From the NCBI GenBank assembly GCA_027486025.1, contig JAIXPY010000123.1, positions 1 through 33,908 of the forward strand: a DNA stretch of 33,908 bases. The letters run 5' to 3'. Origin of the DNA: Burkholderiaceae bacterium. GTDB taxonomy: Bacteria; Pseudomonadota; Gammaproteobacteria; Burkholderiales; Burkholderiaceae. Below, in pieces: positions 1-9,300 of the stretch (within the stretch, counting starts at the first letter, position 1; each line of letters starts with the position of its first letter). The position numbers were made by a program, and so were the translations under genes. The notes beneath the pieces are model-generated. The model ran no database searches, had not been told where the DNA came from, and saw only the letters and a list, made by a program, of their open reading frames with translations.

Positions 1-816
1 CGCCTGAGTGAAGCGAGTCGCAATGATGTATCGGATATATCGCAATTACTCGTTGATGCCCCTGGCGGAAAAAGAATACCCCTTTCCATGGTGGCCAAAA
101 TTGAACTCAGCGATGGACCGTTCTTTATTTACCGCGAAGCCGGCAAACGCTACATTGCGATTAAATTCAGTGTGCGCGGACGCGACTTGGGTAGTGCAGT
201 TGAGGATGCCCAATTCTTAGTCGAACAAAATGTCGTATTACCAGCGAACTACTCGATCAGTTGGGATGGTCAATTCAATCAAATGAAACAGGCGCAAAGC
301 AAACTGATGGTGATTGTGCCTTTGGCCCTGCTCGGAATCTTCCTACTGCTGGTCAGTGCCTTTGGTAATTTCCGTGACGCGGTGATTGTCATGATCAACG
401 TACCCTTTGCAGCGATTGGCGGAGTAATCGCGTTGCACTTGGCGGGCGAGACCCTCAGCATCTCGGCATTCTTTGGCTTTTTATCGCTCTTTGGCATTGC
501 GATTCAGGATGGGGTGATCCTTATCTCGTTTATCAATAAGACCGTAGCCAATGAACACGGCGCCATGAAGGACTCGATGGTGGAGGGCGCTGCCTTGCGC
601 GTCAGGCCAGTTTTGATGACGGCCATGCTATCTGGCTTTGGATTATTGCCTGCCGCACTCTCGACATCGATTGGCTCAGAGGCCCAGCGCCCCTTGGCAC
701 TGGTGATTGTGGGGGGTATGGTAACCACCACCATTCTGACCCTCTTGGTATTGCCGGTCATTTACGGCTGGTTCCGTTGCCGTAGTCTGCCAGCAACAGC
801 TAAGCCGGCTCAGTAA
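1..816 (+). CDS. Efflux RND transporter permease, CzcA/CusA-like, C-terminal part (5' truncated by window)
   Basis: Frame +1 is open from base 1 (RLSEASRNDVSDISQLLVDAPGGKRIPLSMVAKIEL...), so the listed ORF start at 88 is internal. Contains the RND C-terminal TM pattern (FGFLSLFGIAIQDGVILISFIN, RVRPVLMTAMLSGFGLLPAAL). Confidence 0.9.
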   Translation, partial: RLSEASRNDVSDISQLLVDAPGGKRIPLSMVAKIELSDGPFFIYREAGKRYIAIKFSVRGRDLGSAVEDAQFLVEQNVVLPANYSISWDGQFNQMKQAQSKLMVIVPLALLGIFLLLVSAFGNFRDAVIVMINVPFAAIGGVIALHLAGETLSISAFFGFLSLFGIAIQDGVILISFINKTVANEHGAMKDSMVEGAALRVRPVLMTAMLSGFGLLPAALSTSIGSEAQRPLALVIVGGMVTTTILTLLVLPVIYGWFRCRSLPATAKPAQ

Positions 817-831
817 AGTAATACTGACCTT

Positions 832-1152
832 TTAGACTAAATGCAGCTCAACACGCTTGCCTAAGGCAGCGGCGTATTTTCGGAGGGTACTTAAGCTGGG
901 GGAGTGCTTTCCGGTCGCCAGTGCACTTTCTAGCCTTGCGATAGCAGGCGCCTGTGTGCCCATGCGTTTTGCTACTTGCGCCTGAGAAAGACCGGCTGCT
1001 TTTCTGGCGGCTAGGATTTGATCCAGGATGGCGAACTCTTCACGATTAAGCTTTTCAACTTCCGCTTTGACGGCTGGATTTTTGAGTAGCTTATCGACCA
1101 TCTTTTTGTGCGTGGCCGGCTTGACTGCTACTTTGCTTTGTAATTTGGGCAT
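832..1152 (-). CDS. XRE/HTH transcriptional regulator, HigA-like antitoxin without adjacent toxin
   Basis: 106 aa with HTH 'LSQAQVAKRMGTQAPAIARLESAL...SLSTLRKYAAALGKRVEL'. No companion toxin ORF in the 132 bp between it and surE. Confidence 0.8.
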   Translation of the reverse strand: MPKLQSKVAVKPATHKKMVDKLLKNPAVKAEVEKLNREEFAILDQILAARKAAGLSQAQVAKRMGTQAPAIARLESALATGKHSPSLSTLRKYAAALGKRVELHLV

Positions 1153-1159
1153 GGGCCAA

Positions 1160-1179
1160 TGATAACAAATTTGTTATCA
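1160..1179. promoter_or_regulatory. 20-bp perfect palindrome, candidate autoregulatory operator
   Basis: TGATAACAAATTTGTTATCA equals its own reverse complement and ends 8 bp upstream of the minus-strand ATG at 1152. Confidence 0.75.
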
Positions 1180-1284
1180 AACAATAAACCCCTTTTACCC
1201 GCCCAAAAGATCTGGAAACCCCGCTAGATCAGCAAGACTGGGGCTTGATTTCAATAAAGCTCAAGACTCTCGGTATCATGCAGT

Positions 1285-2106
1285 ATGGCTACCTCTTTTC
1301 CTTCCGGCGACACCGCCTTACCCCACATTCTGATCTCCAATGACGATGGCTATTTAGCCCCCGGTTTATTGGCTTTAGTCAATGCAATCCGTCCCTTGGG
1401 CCGGATTACAGTGATTGCACCAGAGCAAAACCACAGCGGTGCCTCCAATTCTTTAACGCTATCGCGTCCCTTATCAATTCACCGGATTGCTGGTGGTGAG
1501 CGCGATGGCTTTGTCTTTATTAATGGCACCCCAACCGATTGCGTGCACATTGCCATGACGGGTTATTTAGATACTCGCCCCGATTTAGTGGTCTCTGGCA
1601 TCAATCAAGGCGAGAACATGGGTGAAGACGTGCTGTATTCCGGTACGGTAGCCGCAGCGATTGAGGGCGTGATGTTTGGCGTACCTGGCATTGCGTTTTC
1701 GCAAACCGATCGCGGCTGGGCCCGCATTGACGATGCCGCGCAAGCAGCGCACGACATTGTCAAACAAATGCTGTCCCACCCAATGCCAAAACACCCCCAG
1801 CAGGCCGATGGCATTGCCACACTGCTCAACGTCAATATCCCAAATCGACCCTACGATGAACTCAAACGCTGGCGGGTTACGCGCTTAGGTAATCGCCACC
1901 ATTCGCAACCCGTCGTTGTGCAAAACAATCCGCGCGGTGACAAGATTTATTGGATTGGCGCAGCGGGCGATGCGAAGGATGCTTCTACTGGCACGGATTT
2001 TCATGCGATCAATGAGGGCTGTATATCGATTACGCCGATGCAACTGGACCTTACTGACCACGCTGGGCAAAAAGCGATGGCCGCAGACGGCTGGAATCGC
2101 GATTGA
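1285..2106 (+). CDS. surE: 5'/3'-nucleotidase SurE
   Basis: [15 protein letters not shown]...[21 protein letters not shown]...[11 protein letters not shown]...[29 protein letters not shown]: SurE family hallmarks. Confidence 0.97.
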   Translation: MATSFPSGDTALPHILISNDDGYLAPGLLALVNAIRPLGRITVIAPEQNHSGASNSLTLSRPLSIHRIAGGERDGFVFINGTPTDCVHIAMTGYLDTRPDLVVSGINQGENMGEDVLYSGTVAAAIEGVMFGVPGIAFSQTDRGWARIDDAAQAAHDIVKQMLSHPMPKHPQQADGIATLLNVNIPNRPYDELKRWRVTRLGNRHHSQPVVVQNNPRGDKIYWIGAAGDAKDASTGTDFHAINEGCISITPMQLDLTDHAGQKAMAADGWNRD

Positions 2107-2762
2107 AGTCGGCAGCTGCGGATCGGTTTGCTGGACACCGGCAGGCGCTTGCCACGAAGGTAGCCATGGCCGGCGTGAAGCACGCCAAAACCTTAGACGC
2201 CATTGCCACGGTGCCACGCCACGCTTTTATGGATGCAGGACTGCATCCCCAGGCCTACGAAGATTCTGCATTACCGATAGGGCATCAGCAAACCATCTCT
2301 AAACCATCGGTAGTGGGGCGCATGATTGAGCTCTTGCATAAATCAAAACAGCCCCTAAATAAAGTCCTCGAAATCGGTACTGGATGTGGATATCAAGCTG
2401 CCGTATTGAGTCTCTTGGCCGATGAGGTGTATTCGATTGAGCGCATCCGGCCCTTGCATGATTTAGCCCGCGACAATTTAAGGCCATTTCGGATTAAAAA
2501 TCTGCGCTTGATTTACGGCGATGGCATTTTGGGGCTTCCCCAAGCCGCCCCGTTTGACTCGATTATTTTGGCAGCCGCTGGTTTAGGTATTCCGGATGCG
2601 TTACTGGATCAACTGGCGATTGGCGGACGTTTGGTTGCCCCGGTGGCGCGCAATGCAAAAGAGCAGCAATTACTCCTGATTGAGCGGGTTAGCTCCCACC
2701 GTTATCAGCGCACGGCCCTAGACGAGGTCTTTTTTGTGCCTTTACAATCAGGGGTAGTATGA
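2103..2762 (+). CDS. pcm: Protein-L-isoaspartate O-methyltransferase
   Basis: [52 protein letters not shown] overlap with surE. Confidence 0.96.
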   Translation: MKSAAADRFAGHRQALATKVAMAGVKHAKTLDAIATVPRHAFMDAGLHPQAYEDSALPIGHQQTISKPSVVGRMIELLHKSKQPLNKVLEIGTGCGYQAAVLSLLADEVYSIERIRPLHDLARDNLRPFRIKNLRLIYGDGILGLPQAAPFDSIILAAAGLGIPDALLDQLAIGGRLVAPVARNAKEQQLLLIERVSSHRYQRTALDEVFFVPLQSGVV

Positions 2763-3589
2763 ATAAAACCTCCTTATCGCACATGAACCCACTGTTCGAG
2801 CAGACCCCATCCATCCGGGTTTTGTTGGCACTTACTGCTGCAGTTGCCGTTCTCTCCGCTTGCTCTACGCCGCGTACTACACCCGCTACCGTAGTGGATC
2901 GTTCGCGTATTGATTCCCCAGCATCCACTGCAACCGTACCAACCCCACCCGGGTATTACCGTGTGAAACGGGGCGATACCGTATTGCGCATTGCACTTGA
3001 CCAGGGGCAGTCTTATCGCGATATCGTGCGCTGGAATAACCTCACTGATCCTAACCTAATTGAGGTCGATCAGTTATTGCTGGTGCGCCCACCCACCAGC
3101 AAGATGACAGTCAAACCGCTGACTTCTGCAGCTACCGTACCTGCACCACAGAAAAATGCAGATCAGCGTATGGGCGAGCCTGCTGCAGAACCGAAGTTAG
3201 AAGCAGTCAAGCCCGATGCACCAGCTCCAGGCATTCGTTTGTCGTGGCCAGCCAAAGGCAAGGTAGTGGAAGATTTTATTGACGGCAAAAACAAGGGTAT
3301 TGATATTGCTGGCAAATTAGGTGATCCGATACAGGCTGCGGGCGATGGCCGCGTTGTCTATGCCGGCAATAGCCTGCGCGGTTACGGTAATTTAGTAATC
3401 GTCAAGCACGACAATACTTACCTTACCGCCTACGCCCACAATCGCAATTTATTGGTGAAAGAGGGCGATGCGGTACGCAAAGGGCAAAAGATTGCAGAAA
3501 TGGGCGACACCGATGCCAACTCCGTGCGACTGCACTTTGAATTGCGCGTGAATGGTAAGCCCGTCGATCCGCTGCCATTCCTGCAGTAA
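2759..3589 (+). CDS. nlpD: Peptidoglycan DD-metallopeptidase family lipoprotein NlpD (LysM + M23)
   Basis: Lipobox-like LSACS; Lys[18 protein letters not shown]; degenerate M23 domain [42 protein letters not shown] overlap with pcm. Confidence 0.93.
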   Translation: MNKTSLSHMNPLFEQTPSIRVLLALTAAVAVLSACSTPRTTPATVVDRSRIDSPASTATVPTPPGYYRVKRGDTVLRIALDQGQSYRDIVRWNNLTDPNLIEVDQLLLVRPPTSKMTVKPLTSAATVPAPQKNADQRMGEPAAEPKLEAVKPDAPAPGIRLSWPAKGKVVEDFIDGKNKGIDIAGKLGDPIQAAGDGRVVYAGNSLRGYGNLVIVKHDNTYLTAYAHNRNLLVKEGDAVRKGQKIAEMGDTDANSVRLHFELRVNGKPVDPLPFLQ

Positions 3590-3600
3590 TGTAAGGTGGC

Positions 3601-4422
3601 ATGACAACCGTTCTGGTATTTGATATTGAGACCATTCCGGATGTAGTGGGTCTGCGCCGGCTGGAGGATTTTCCGACGAGCATGACGGATAGCGATGTAG
3701 CGCAGCAAGTCATGCAACTGCGTTTAGATAAAACCGGCAGCGATTTTTTACCCCTCTACCTGCAACGCATCGTGGCAATCTCCTGCGTGATACGGCGCAC
3801 CACCAAAGAAGGCTTGCCACAAATCAAAGTCGGTTCCCTCGGCAACCCAGATGATTCTGAGAAAGTATTGATTCAGGCATTTTTTGATTTGATCGAAAAA
3901 TACACACCGCAATTGGTATCGTGGAATGGCAGTGGCTTTGATTTGCCAGTCTTGCACTACCGCGCTTTAATTAATCAAGTCCACGCCCCGCGCTATTGGG
4001 AAATGGGCGAAAGCCAAGATAGCGATAGCCGCGAGTTCAAATGGAATAACTACATTAGCCGCTACCATATGCGGCATTTGGATTTAATGGACCTGCTCGC
4101 CAAATTCAATGGCAGGGCCAATGCACCTTTAGATGCCTTAGCAAAGCTGTGCGGTTTTCCGGGCAAGATGGGAATGGATGGCAGCCAAGTGTGGCCAGCG
4201 TATCAAGCAGGGCAGATTGCCGACATCCGGCGCTATTGCGAAACCGATGTCGTCAATACCTATCTCATGTATTGCCGTTACCAACTCCTGCGGGGTGGAG
4301 TGACGCAAGCCGAGCACGATGAAGAGTTGGACTTTGTGAAGCGCTATTTAGAGCAAGAAGCCAAAGAGCCTAACGGCCAAGCCTGGCAAGAATACCTCGC
4401 TGGTTTTGCAGGCGATGCCTAG
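3601..4422 (+). CDS. Predicted 3'-5' exonuclease (PolB-like DEDD family)
   Basis: VLVFDIETIPDV..., PQLVSWNGSGFDLPVLHYRAL, YCETDVVNTYLMYCRYQLLRG. Confidence 0.88.
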   Translation: MTTVLVFDIETIPDVVGLRRLEDFPTSMTDSDVAQQVMQLRLDKTGSDFLPLYLQRIVAISCVIRRTTKEGLPQIKVGSLGNPDDSEKVLIQAFFDLIEKYTPQLVSWNGSGFDLPVLHYRALINQVHAPRYWEMGESQDSDSREFKWNNYISRYHMRHLDLMDLLAKFNGRANAPLDALAKLCGFPGKMGMDGSQVWPAYQAGQIADIRRYCETDVVNTYLMYCRYQLLRGGVTQAEHDEELDFVKRYLEQEAKEPNGQAWQEYLAGFAGDA

Positions 4423-5854
4423 GCGATCACGCGCACGCGTAGCGCCAGAAATCCACGCCGTATCGGGTCCTATCGAAGTAGAGGGATTGGACCTCGATGC
4501 CCAAGGCATTGCCCGCTTAGCGCCCAGCGAGGAAGCAGCGGCACGGGGCGAGAGCGGTAAAGTTATTTTTATTCGCGGTGCTTTACCCACTGAGCTCGTG
4601 CGCTACCAAATTACCCGCGATAAATCCCGTTTCTCCAAAGCCAAAGTAATCGATATCCTCAAAGAGGCTGTCTTTCGGGCAAAGCCTGCGTGCGAATACT
4701 TTGGTGTGTGTGGAGGTTGCACCATGCAGCACTTGGATATTCGGGCACAAATCGCGATCAAGCAACGTGTATTAGAAGATGATTTGCTGCACATCGGGCA
4801 GCTCCGCCCGCAAGAAGTATTACGACCGATGGCGGGGCCAAGCTGGCACTATCGCCACCGTGCTCGTTTCAGTGTGGTCAATCGCTCGATTAAAAAAGGC
4901 ACGGTGCTGGTGGGTTTTCATGAGCACCAAAGTGCGTATGTGGCCGATATGCTTTCATGTCAAATATTGCCCAAGCATGTATCGGATCTGCTGGAGCCGA
5001 TGCGTGCGCTCATCATGTCGCTCAGCGATCCGAGCCGAGTACCGCAAATTGAACTCGCGGTAGGCGAGGGCAAGGAGATTGGGAGTCAGGTTACGGCTCT
5101 GGCCATTCGGCATTTAGAGCCGCTGACCGAGGCAGACCAAACTGCAATCAAAGACTTCGCAGAGCGGCATGGCGTTTGGATATGGCTTCAGCCCAGCGGC
5201 TTGCAAAGCTTGGCTCCCTTTCATCCACCAACCGGAATGCTTTGCTACCGTTTGCCTGAGTTTGGCATTGAGATGCCGTTTAAGCCGGCCGACTTCACCC
5301 AGGTCAATCACCTGATGAATCGCTCACTCGTAAGCCGCGCCTTACGACTGCTGGACGTGCAAGCAGGCGATCGTGTGCTGGATCTCTTTTGCGGCATCGG
5401 TAATTTCAGCTTGCCATTGGCGCGCAAAGCAAATTCTGTATTAGGCATTGAAGGCCTTGCCAGTTTGGTTGAGCGCGCTACTGAAAATGCCCTCCACAAT
5501 CAACTGAGCGACAAAGCCCGATTCATGCAGAGCGATCTGTTTGAAGTCAGCATCGATACCGTTGTTTCGTGGGGCAAGGCTGAGCGCTGGCTAATCGATC
5601 CGCCCAGAGAGGGCGCTATGGCAATCTGCCAAGCATTGGCTAATATTGTTCAAGCAAGCACAGGAGGGCAGCATGAGTGGGATGCCTTCTTGCCAGAGCG
5701 CATTGTTTATGTGTCGTGCAACCCCAAAACCCTAGCGCGGGATGCTGCTATCTTGGTGCACCAAGCCGGCTACCAGTTGCAATCGGCCGGCATCATCAAT
5801 ATGTTTCCCCACACATCGCACGTCGAGTCGATTGCGGTGTTTGAGCGCCTTTAA
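4406..5854 (+). CDS. rlmD: 23S rRNA (uracil-C5)-methyltransferase RlmD/RumA
   Basis: FeS motif CEYFGVCGGCTMQHL, SAM motif VLDLFCGIGNFSLPLA, catalytic DPPREGA...YVSCNPKTLARD. Overlaps the upstream gene; the start could be 4415. Confidence 0.95.
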   Translation: MQAMPRRSRARVAPEIHAVSGPIEVEGLDLDAQGIARLAPSEEAAARGESGKVIFIRGALPTELVRYQITRDKSRFSKAKVIDILKEAVFRAKPACEYFGVCGGCTMQHLDIRAQIAIKQRVLEDDLLHIGQLRPQEVLRPMAGPSWHYRHRARFSVVNRSIKKGTVLVGFHEHQSAYVADMLSCQILPKHVSDLLEPMRALIMSLSDPSRVPQIELAVGEGKEIGSQVTALAIRHLEPLTEADQTAIKDFAERHGVWIWLQPSGLQSLAPFHPPTGMLCYRLPEFGIEMPFKPADFTQVNHLMNRSLVSRALRLLDVQAGDRVLDLFCGIGNFSLPLARKANSVLGIEGLASLVERATENALHNQLSDKARFMQSDLFEVSIDTVVSWGKAERWLIDPPREGAMAICQALANIVQASTGGQHEWDAFLPERIVYVSCNPKTLARDAAILVHQAGYQLQSAGIINMFPHTSHVESIAVFERL

Positions 5855-5920
5855 GAGCCCAACATTCTGCATATGCCAGCTCCTAAATGGCCATAGCGCA
5901 TGGCACGATAAATTTTATCC

Positions 5921-6724
5921 TTGTTTAATAAGCTGATTCAAACCCCACAATCTGCTTTTACAGTGGCGATTGTTCTATCGCTGGGACTGCATATCGTCTT
6001 GTTGGCTGTCTATGCGCCAATAGATATAAAGCTGCTGAAGAAAAAAGATGACCTTGTTGTTATTAAATTAGAAGAGCCAAAGCCAAAGCCAGAAGAAACG
6101 ATTCCTCTTCAACCGGCCCAAACGCCAACAACTAAAGCACCCGCCACTCAAGCGGCGCCATCGGCCCCCACGGCAGAAGAATGGGCTTTTGCATCCAAGT
6201 ACACCTTAAAAAACAGTAAGGGTTATAGACACTCCTGGGGCAAGCAAGTGCGCAGCATGATGGGCACCGCCGTTGAAGGGGCCGACCAAGGACAAGTCCG
6301 TTTCAGAATTGAAATTGCACCCAATGGCTCGATTGTTAACGTAGAGACGCTGTGGAAAACATCGGATAAAGCGGAACAGCTAGCAAGAAAAGCAATTGGG
6401 TCTATGCCGCCATTGCCACCAACGCCAACCGGCAGGTCTCTAATCTTTGAAAAGACGATTTCATTCTCGCCATTTGCCAATGATGATTCGCCGATATACA
6501 GCAATGACTGCTTACCTGACCCACCCGCATTTAATAATCCATTTGCTTGGGATGGCAAGTCACAGCAAGAGATTAAGAAGAACAAGCCTGCCGAACAGCT
6601 TAGCCCAGCAGCATTAGCCGAGTGCCTCAAGCAATTACCGCAGGATTCTATGGAAGCTTTGGCCGCTCACGATCAAAGACAGCTAGATCAATGGCGCTCG
6701 AGTAAATTAAAACAAGGAAAGTAA
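5921..6724 (+). CDS. TonB-family-like protein (N-terminal TM, Pro-rich linker, TonB-like C-domain, extra C-terminal extension)
   Basis: TTG start. TM segment AFTVAIVLSLGLHIVLLAVY carries the S-x3-H spacing of TonB. Linker EEPKPKPEETIPLQPAQTPTTKAPA; VRFRIEIAPNGSIVNVETLWKTS. Confidence 0.65.
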   Translation: MFNKLIQTPQSAFTVAIVLSLGLHIVLLAVYAPIDIKLLKKKDDLVVIKLEEPKPKPEETIPLQPAQTPTTKAPATQAAPSAPTAEEWAFASKYTLKNSKGYRHSWGKQVRSMMGTAVEGADQGQVRFRIEIAPNGSIVNVETLWKTSDKAEQLARKAIGSMPPLPPTPTGRSLIFEKTISFSPFANDDSPIYSNDCLPDPPAFNNPFAWDGKSQQEIKKNKPAEQLSPAALAECLKQLPQDSMEALAAHDQRQLDQWRSSKLKQGK

Positions 6725-6889
6725 TTCTTATAGATACGTATTTGCGCATATATATGTGATGTCATCTCAAAAGACATCGCATTAAACCACGAGGGTCAAC
6801 AGATTATTTGGTCTGCACAACACGAGGAGTGGTTTAAAAACTGGTCAGTTCGGTTTTCAAAACATCTTTTAATGAACCGATATAGCCTA

Positions 6890-7297
6890 TTAATCGGGTA
6901 CCCATGCGACAACTTTTTCGCGTTGGATTGCTAACCAAGCTTTTAATTCTCCATTGTCAATAATTGGAATCATGCGCCAGTTCATCATAAAAATCGTACC
7001 GTCTTTTTTATAATTTACGGCCGAACCTTCAAAGACCGTGACATCAATGAGGCATTTCCGTAAGCGTTGAATAACCTCTTGGGAGGTACTTGGGCCTTGG
7101 AGAATCTTTGGAGATTGCCCGAGAATTTCATCTGCGCTATAGCCGGTCAGTTGCGTGAACGCTGAGTTAGCGTAGGTAATCTTGGGGATGTCTGATGCAT
7201 CGGTAATAAGAACCGAATCGTAGCCCTGCAAAAGTATAGTCTCCAGAATGGATTGGCATAAATCACTACTGAAGGTTTTTTTAAGATTGCTCAGCAT
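6890..7297 (-). CDS. Stand-alone PAS (LOV-like, Cys-less) domain protein
   Basis: VLITDASDIPKITYANSAFTQLTGYSADEILGQSPKILQGPSTSQEVIQRLRK...VNYKKDGTIFMMNWRMIPI: PAS fold, ILQGP motif. Confidence 0.85.
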   Translation of the reverse strand: MLSNLKKTFSSDLCQSILETILLQGYDSVLITDASDIPKITYANSAFTQLTGYSADEILGQSPKILQGPSTSQEVIQRLRKCLIDVTVFEGSAVNYKKDGTIFMMNWRMIPIIDNGELKAWLAIQREKVVAWVPD

Positions 7298-7360
7298 GCC
7301 TTAACAGTAACATAGTTTATTTTTTAGACTTAGTGCAACAAACTTTGAACGAATCACAAA

Positions 7361-7378
7361 GCATTAAAAAATTAATGC
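7361..7378. other. Inverted repeat GCATTAA-AAAA-TTAATGC
   Basis: 7-bp arms, 4-nt loop, just 3' of the DUF411 stop on the minus strand. Confidence 0.4.
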
Positions 7379-7380
7379 GA

Positions 7381-7875
7381 TTACCTGTAAGCCTGATAAA
7401 CAGATGACGCGCCGTTTAGGCTAATGACCAGAACATCATACGGATCTTTTTTCCCCTTGTATTCTGGTCCATCCATACCAGGAGATCCCAAAGGCATTGC
7501 TGGTACCGCTAACCCCAATACTTTCGGTTTTTCTGTCAGTAAGCGCTTAATTTCTCGGGCGGGAACATGTCCCTCTATGACGTAACCATTGATTTGAGCG
7601 GTATGGCATGAGCCAAACTGAACTGGCATTCCCAGCTTTTGGCGCATTTCAGTATTGCCGATATCAATTGCCTTTACATGGAAACCATTTTTTTCTAAGT
7701 ATGCCGCCCAATCTTTACAGCAACCGCATTTTGGGCCGCGCCACATCGTAATAACTGGCTTCTCTGTCACAGCAAAACTCAATGAAGGCAATAAGACTAA
7801 GCCTAAAGAAATAAGCCTTCTTTGTTGATTTACTGACCTAACAGTTTTTATCATTTCATCTTTAATTAAATTCAA
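7381..7875 (-). CDS. DUF411 domain-containing metal-binding protein
   Basis: TMWRGPKCGCCKDWAAYLEKNGF...FGSCHTAQINGYVIEGHVPAREIKRLL is DUF411-typical. TTG start with AGGAGG 5 nt upstream. Confidence 0.88.
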   Translation of the reverse strand: MNLIKDEMIKTVRSVNQQRRLISLGLVLLPSLSFAVTEKPVITMWRGPKCGCCKDWAAYLEKNGFHVKAIDIGNTEMRQKLGMPVQFGSCHTAQINGYVIEGHVPAREIKRLLTEKPKVLGLAVPAMPLGSPGMDGPEYKGKKDPYDVLVISLNGASSVYQAYR

Positions 7876-7939
7876 TGAGGCCTCCTATTGAACTTTTCTA
7901 AACGGTATTTTGGACACTTTATTAAAAATCAAAGTCCTA

Positions 7940-8335
7940 TTATTTTGATTCCTTCAATAACTGTTTCATTTCGGCAATTTCTTTCTCCTGCATTGTGATA
8001 ATTTCTTGGGCAAGTTTCCGGACCTTTGGATTCTTACCATACTGTATAACTACTTCTGCCATATCAATAGCTCCCTGATGGTGTGGAATCATGGCAGCAA
8101 GAAAATCTTTATCGGCATCTCCAGTAAATTTTATGTCCATGCTTTTGTGCATGTTGTCATTAATTTGCTGATATCTTTTTGTTGCTGCTGTTGCTTTGCT
8201 TGATCCTGAAGAGGTATGTGCTTGGTGCGAACCATGACCAGCGTGGGGATCAGCCACTTTGGTTTGCGCTGAAACTTTATAGCAAGCTAATGAGAGAAAT
8301 AAGATCAGTATTATTTGGTATGAAGTCATTTTCAT
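7940..8335 (-). CDS. DUF305 family periplasmic protein
   Basis: Signal peptide, HAGHGSHQAH, then DFLAAMIPHHQGAIDMAEVVIQYGKNPKVRKLAQEIITMQEKEIAEM. Confidence 0.9.
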   Translation of the reverse strand: MKMTSYQIILILFLSLACYKVSAQTKVADPHAGHGSHQAHTSSGSSKATAATKRYQQINDNMHKSMDIKFTGDADKDFLAAMIPHHQGAIDMAEVVIQYGKNPKVRKLAQEIITMQEKEIAEMKQLLKESK

Positions 8336-8529
8336 TATGATTTTTCCTTAAAAAAAATTTAAGATTGAATTCTTAATTGAGTTGTTAATTTATTAACTCT
8401 ATAAAGCATATCAAATCACCTCACGTAAGCAAGTTTGGTTTGAGTCGTTCTAAGCGGTATCAATTATGGTGACGCTGACCTGTTCTTATTTCCTATTTGT
8501 TGACTTTATCCAAAAAACCGTATTGCGGC

Positions 8530-8710
8530 CGAAAAGAAAATGCCCTGCACGAAGCAAGGCATTGTGTGGGCTTGGTAGCCCGGGCAAAATCGACTAGGGT
8601 CTAAGGGGCTCAATCCTTTGCTCGAAAGACCGCTACGGGCCACAAATATCCATTCGCAGGGTTGCCGATCGTTCGCTGGATTCTCTGCCCTAGGCCTCAC
8701 AGTGGCATCT
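8530..8710 (-). ncRNA. Candidate structured small RNA, minus strand, unassigned family
   Basis: Non-coding-looking, higher-GC patch with long-range stem CTAGGG (8594-8599)/CCCTAG (8688-8693), internal ATCCA (8649-8653)/TGGAT (8677-8681), hairpin GGGCT-tggt-AGCCC (8568-8581), ending in a minus-strand intrinsic terminator. Ends are approximate. Confidence 0.45.
8532..8564 (-). terminator. Rho-independent terminator (minus strand)
   Basis: Minus strand reads AATGCCTTGC-TTCGT-GCAGGGCATT-TTCTTTTC: 10-bp stem with one G-U wobble that becomes a C-A mismatch on the plus strand, then a T-rich tail. Confidence 0.7.
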
Positions 8711-8925
8711 ACGCCCTTGAAAACTGGATGTTTATTAAAAAGTCTATCTATTTCAATTACTTATAGCTCTAAATGGTACTGATTAATAAGCTGCGCCACG
8801 AATTTAAGGGAATAATTGCATTTCTTGAGTGCTTCCTTATGCATGAATAAATGCAGTCCAATAACGCGTGAACTATTAAGTAGAGCGCATTTGCCAAATT
8901 ACACGCTTTTCTTTAACCTGCTAAT

Positions 8926-9300
8926 ATGAAGTTTATGAAACGGTTGGCTTTATTCCTAATGGTGCTCATTGTGCCAGTGCAATTTGCTTGGGCAAATATT
9001 GCCTGCTATAGCCATACTGAAGTGAAGAATACGCATTTTGTGCATGTCGATTCGAATCATAAAGATTGTGCTGCGCACTCCCACAGCCACAGTCACAACT
9101 TTATTGAGCATGAAGTAGGTAACGCCAATGGGGATCAGCATTCTGCGCATTGCGATGCATGCCACGCCCACTTGTCAACGGTAGTTCAGAACAACTTCAC
9201 TTGGCCGGTTCATGAGCAGTCGTATTCTTACACCTCTGTCAATCACTCCTTTTTGACGCTTGTATCCCCAGAGGCCCCTTACCGGCCTAAATGGCTCTAA
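8926..9300 (+). CDS. His-rich periplasmic protein, CzcI-like
   Basis: Signal peptide, CAAHSHSHSHNFIEHE, HCDACHAHLS, C-terminal PEAPYRPKWL. Located directly upstream of the RND operon. Confidence 0.7.
   Translation: MKFMKRLALFLMVLIVPVQFAWANIACYSHTEVKNTHFVHVDSNHKDCAAHSHSHSHNFIEHEVGNANGDQHSAHCDACHAHLSTVVQNNFTWPVHEQSYSYTSVNHSFLTLVSPEAPYRPKWL

Noticed and set aside
8359-8397. AT-rich inverted repeats TTAAGA/TCTTAA and GTTAAT/ATTAAC upstream of the DUF305 gene
   Set aside because: Short arms in AT-rich sequence; not separable from chance, although an operator there is possible.
8506-8700. Minus ORF of 64 aa over the candidate RNA
   Set aside because: GTG start without SD, no recognisable domain; the region is better explained by RNA structure and terminator.
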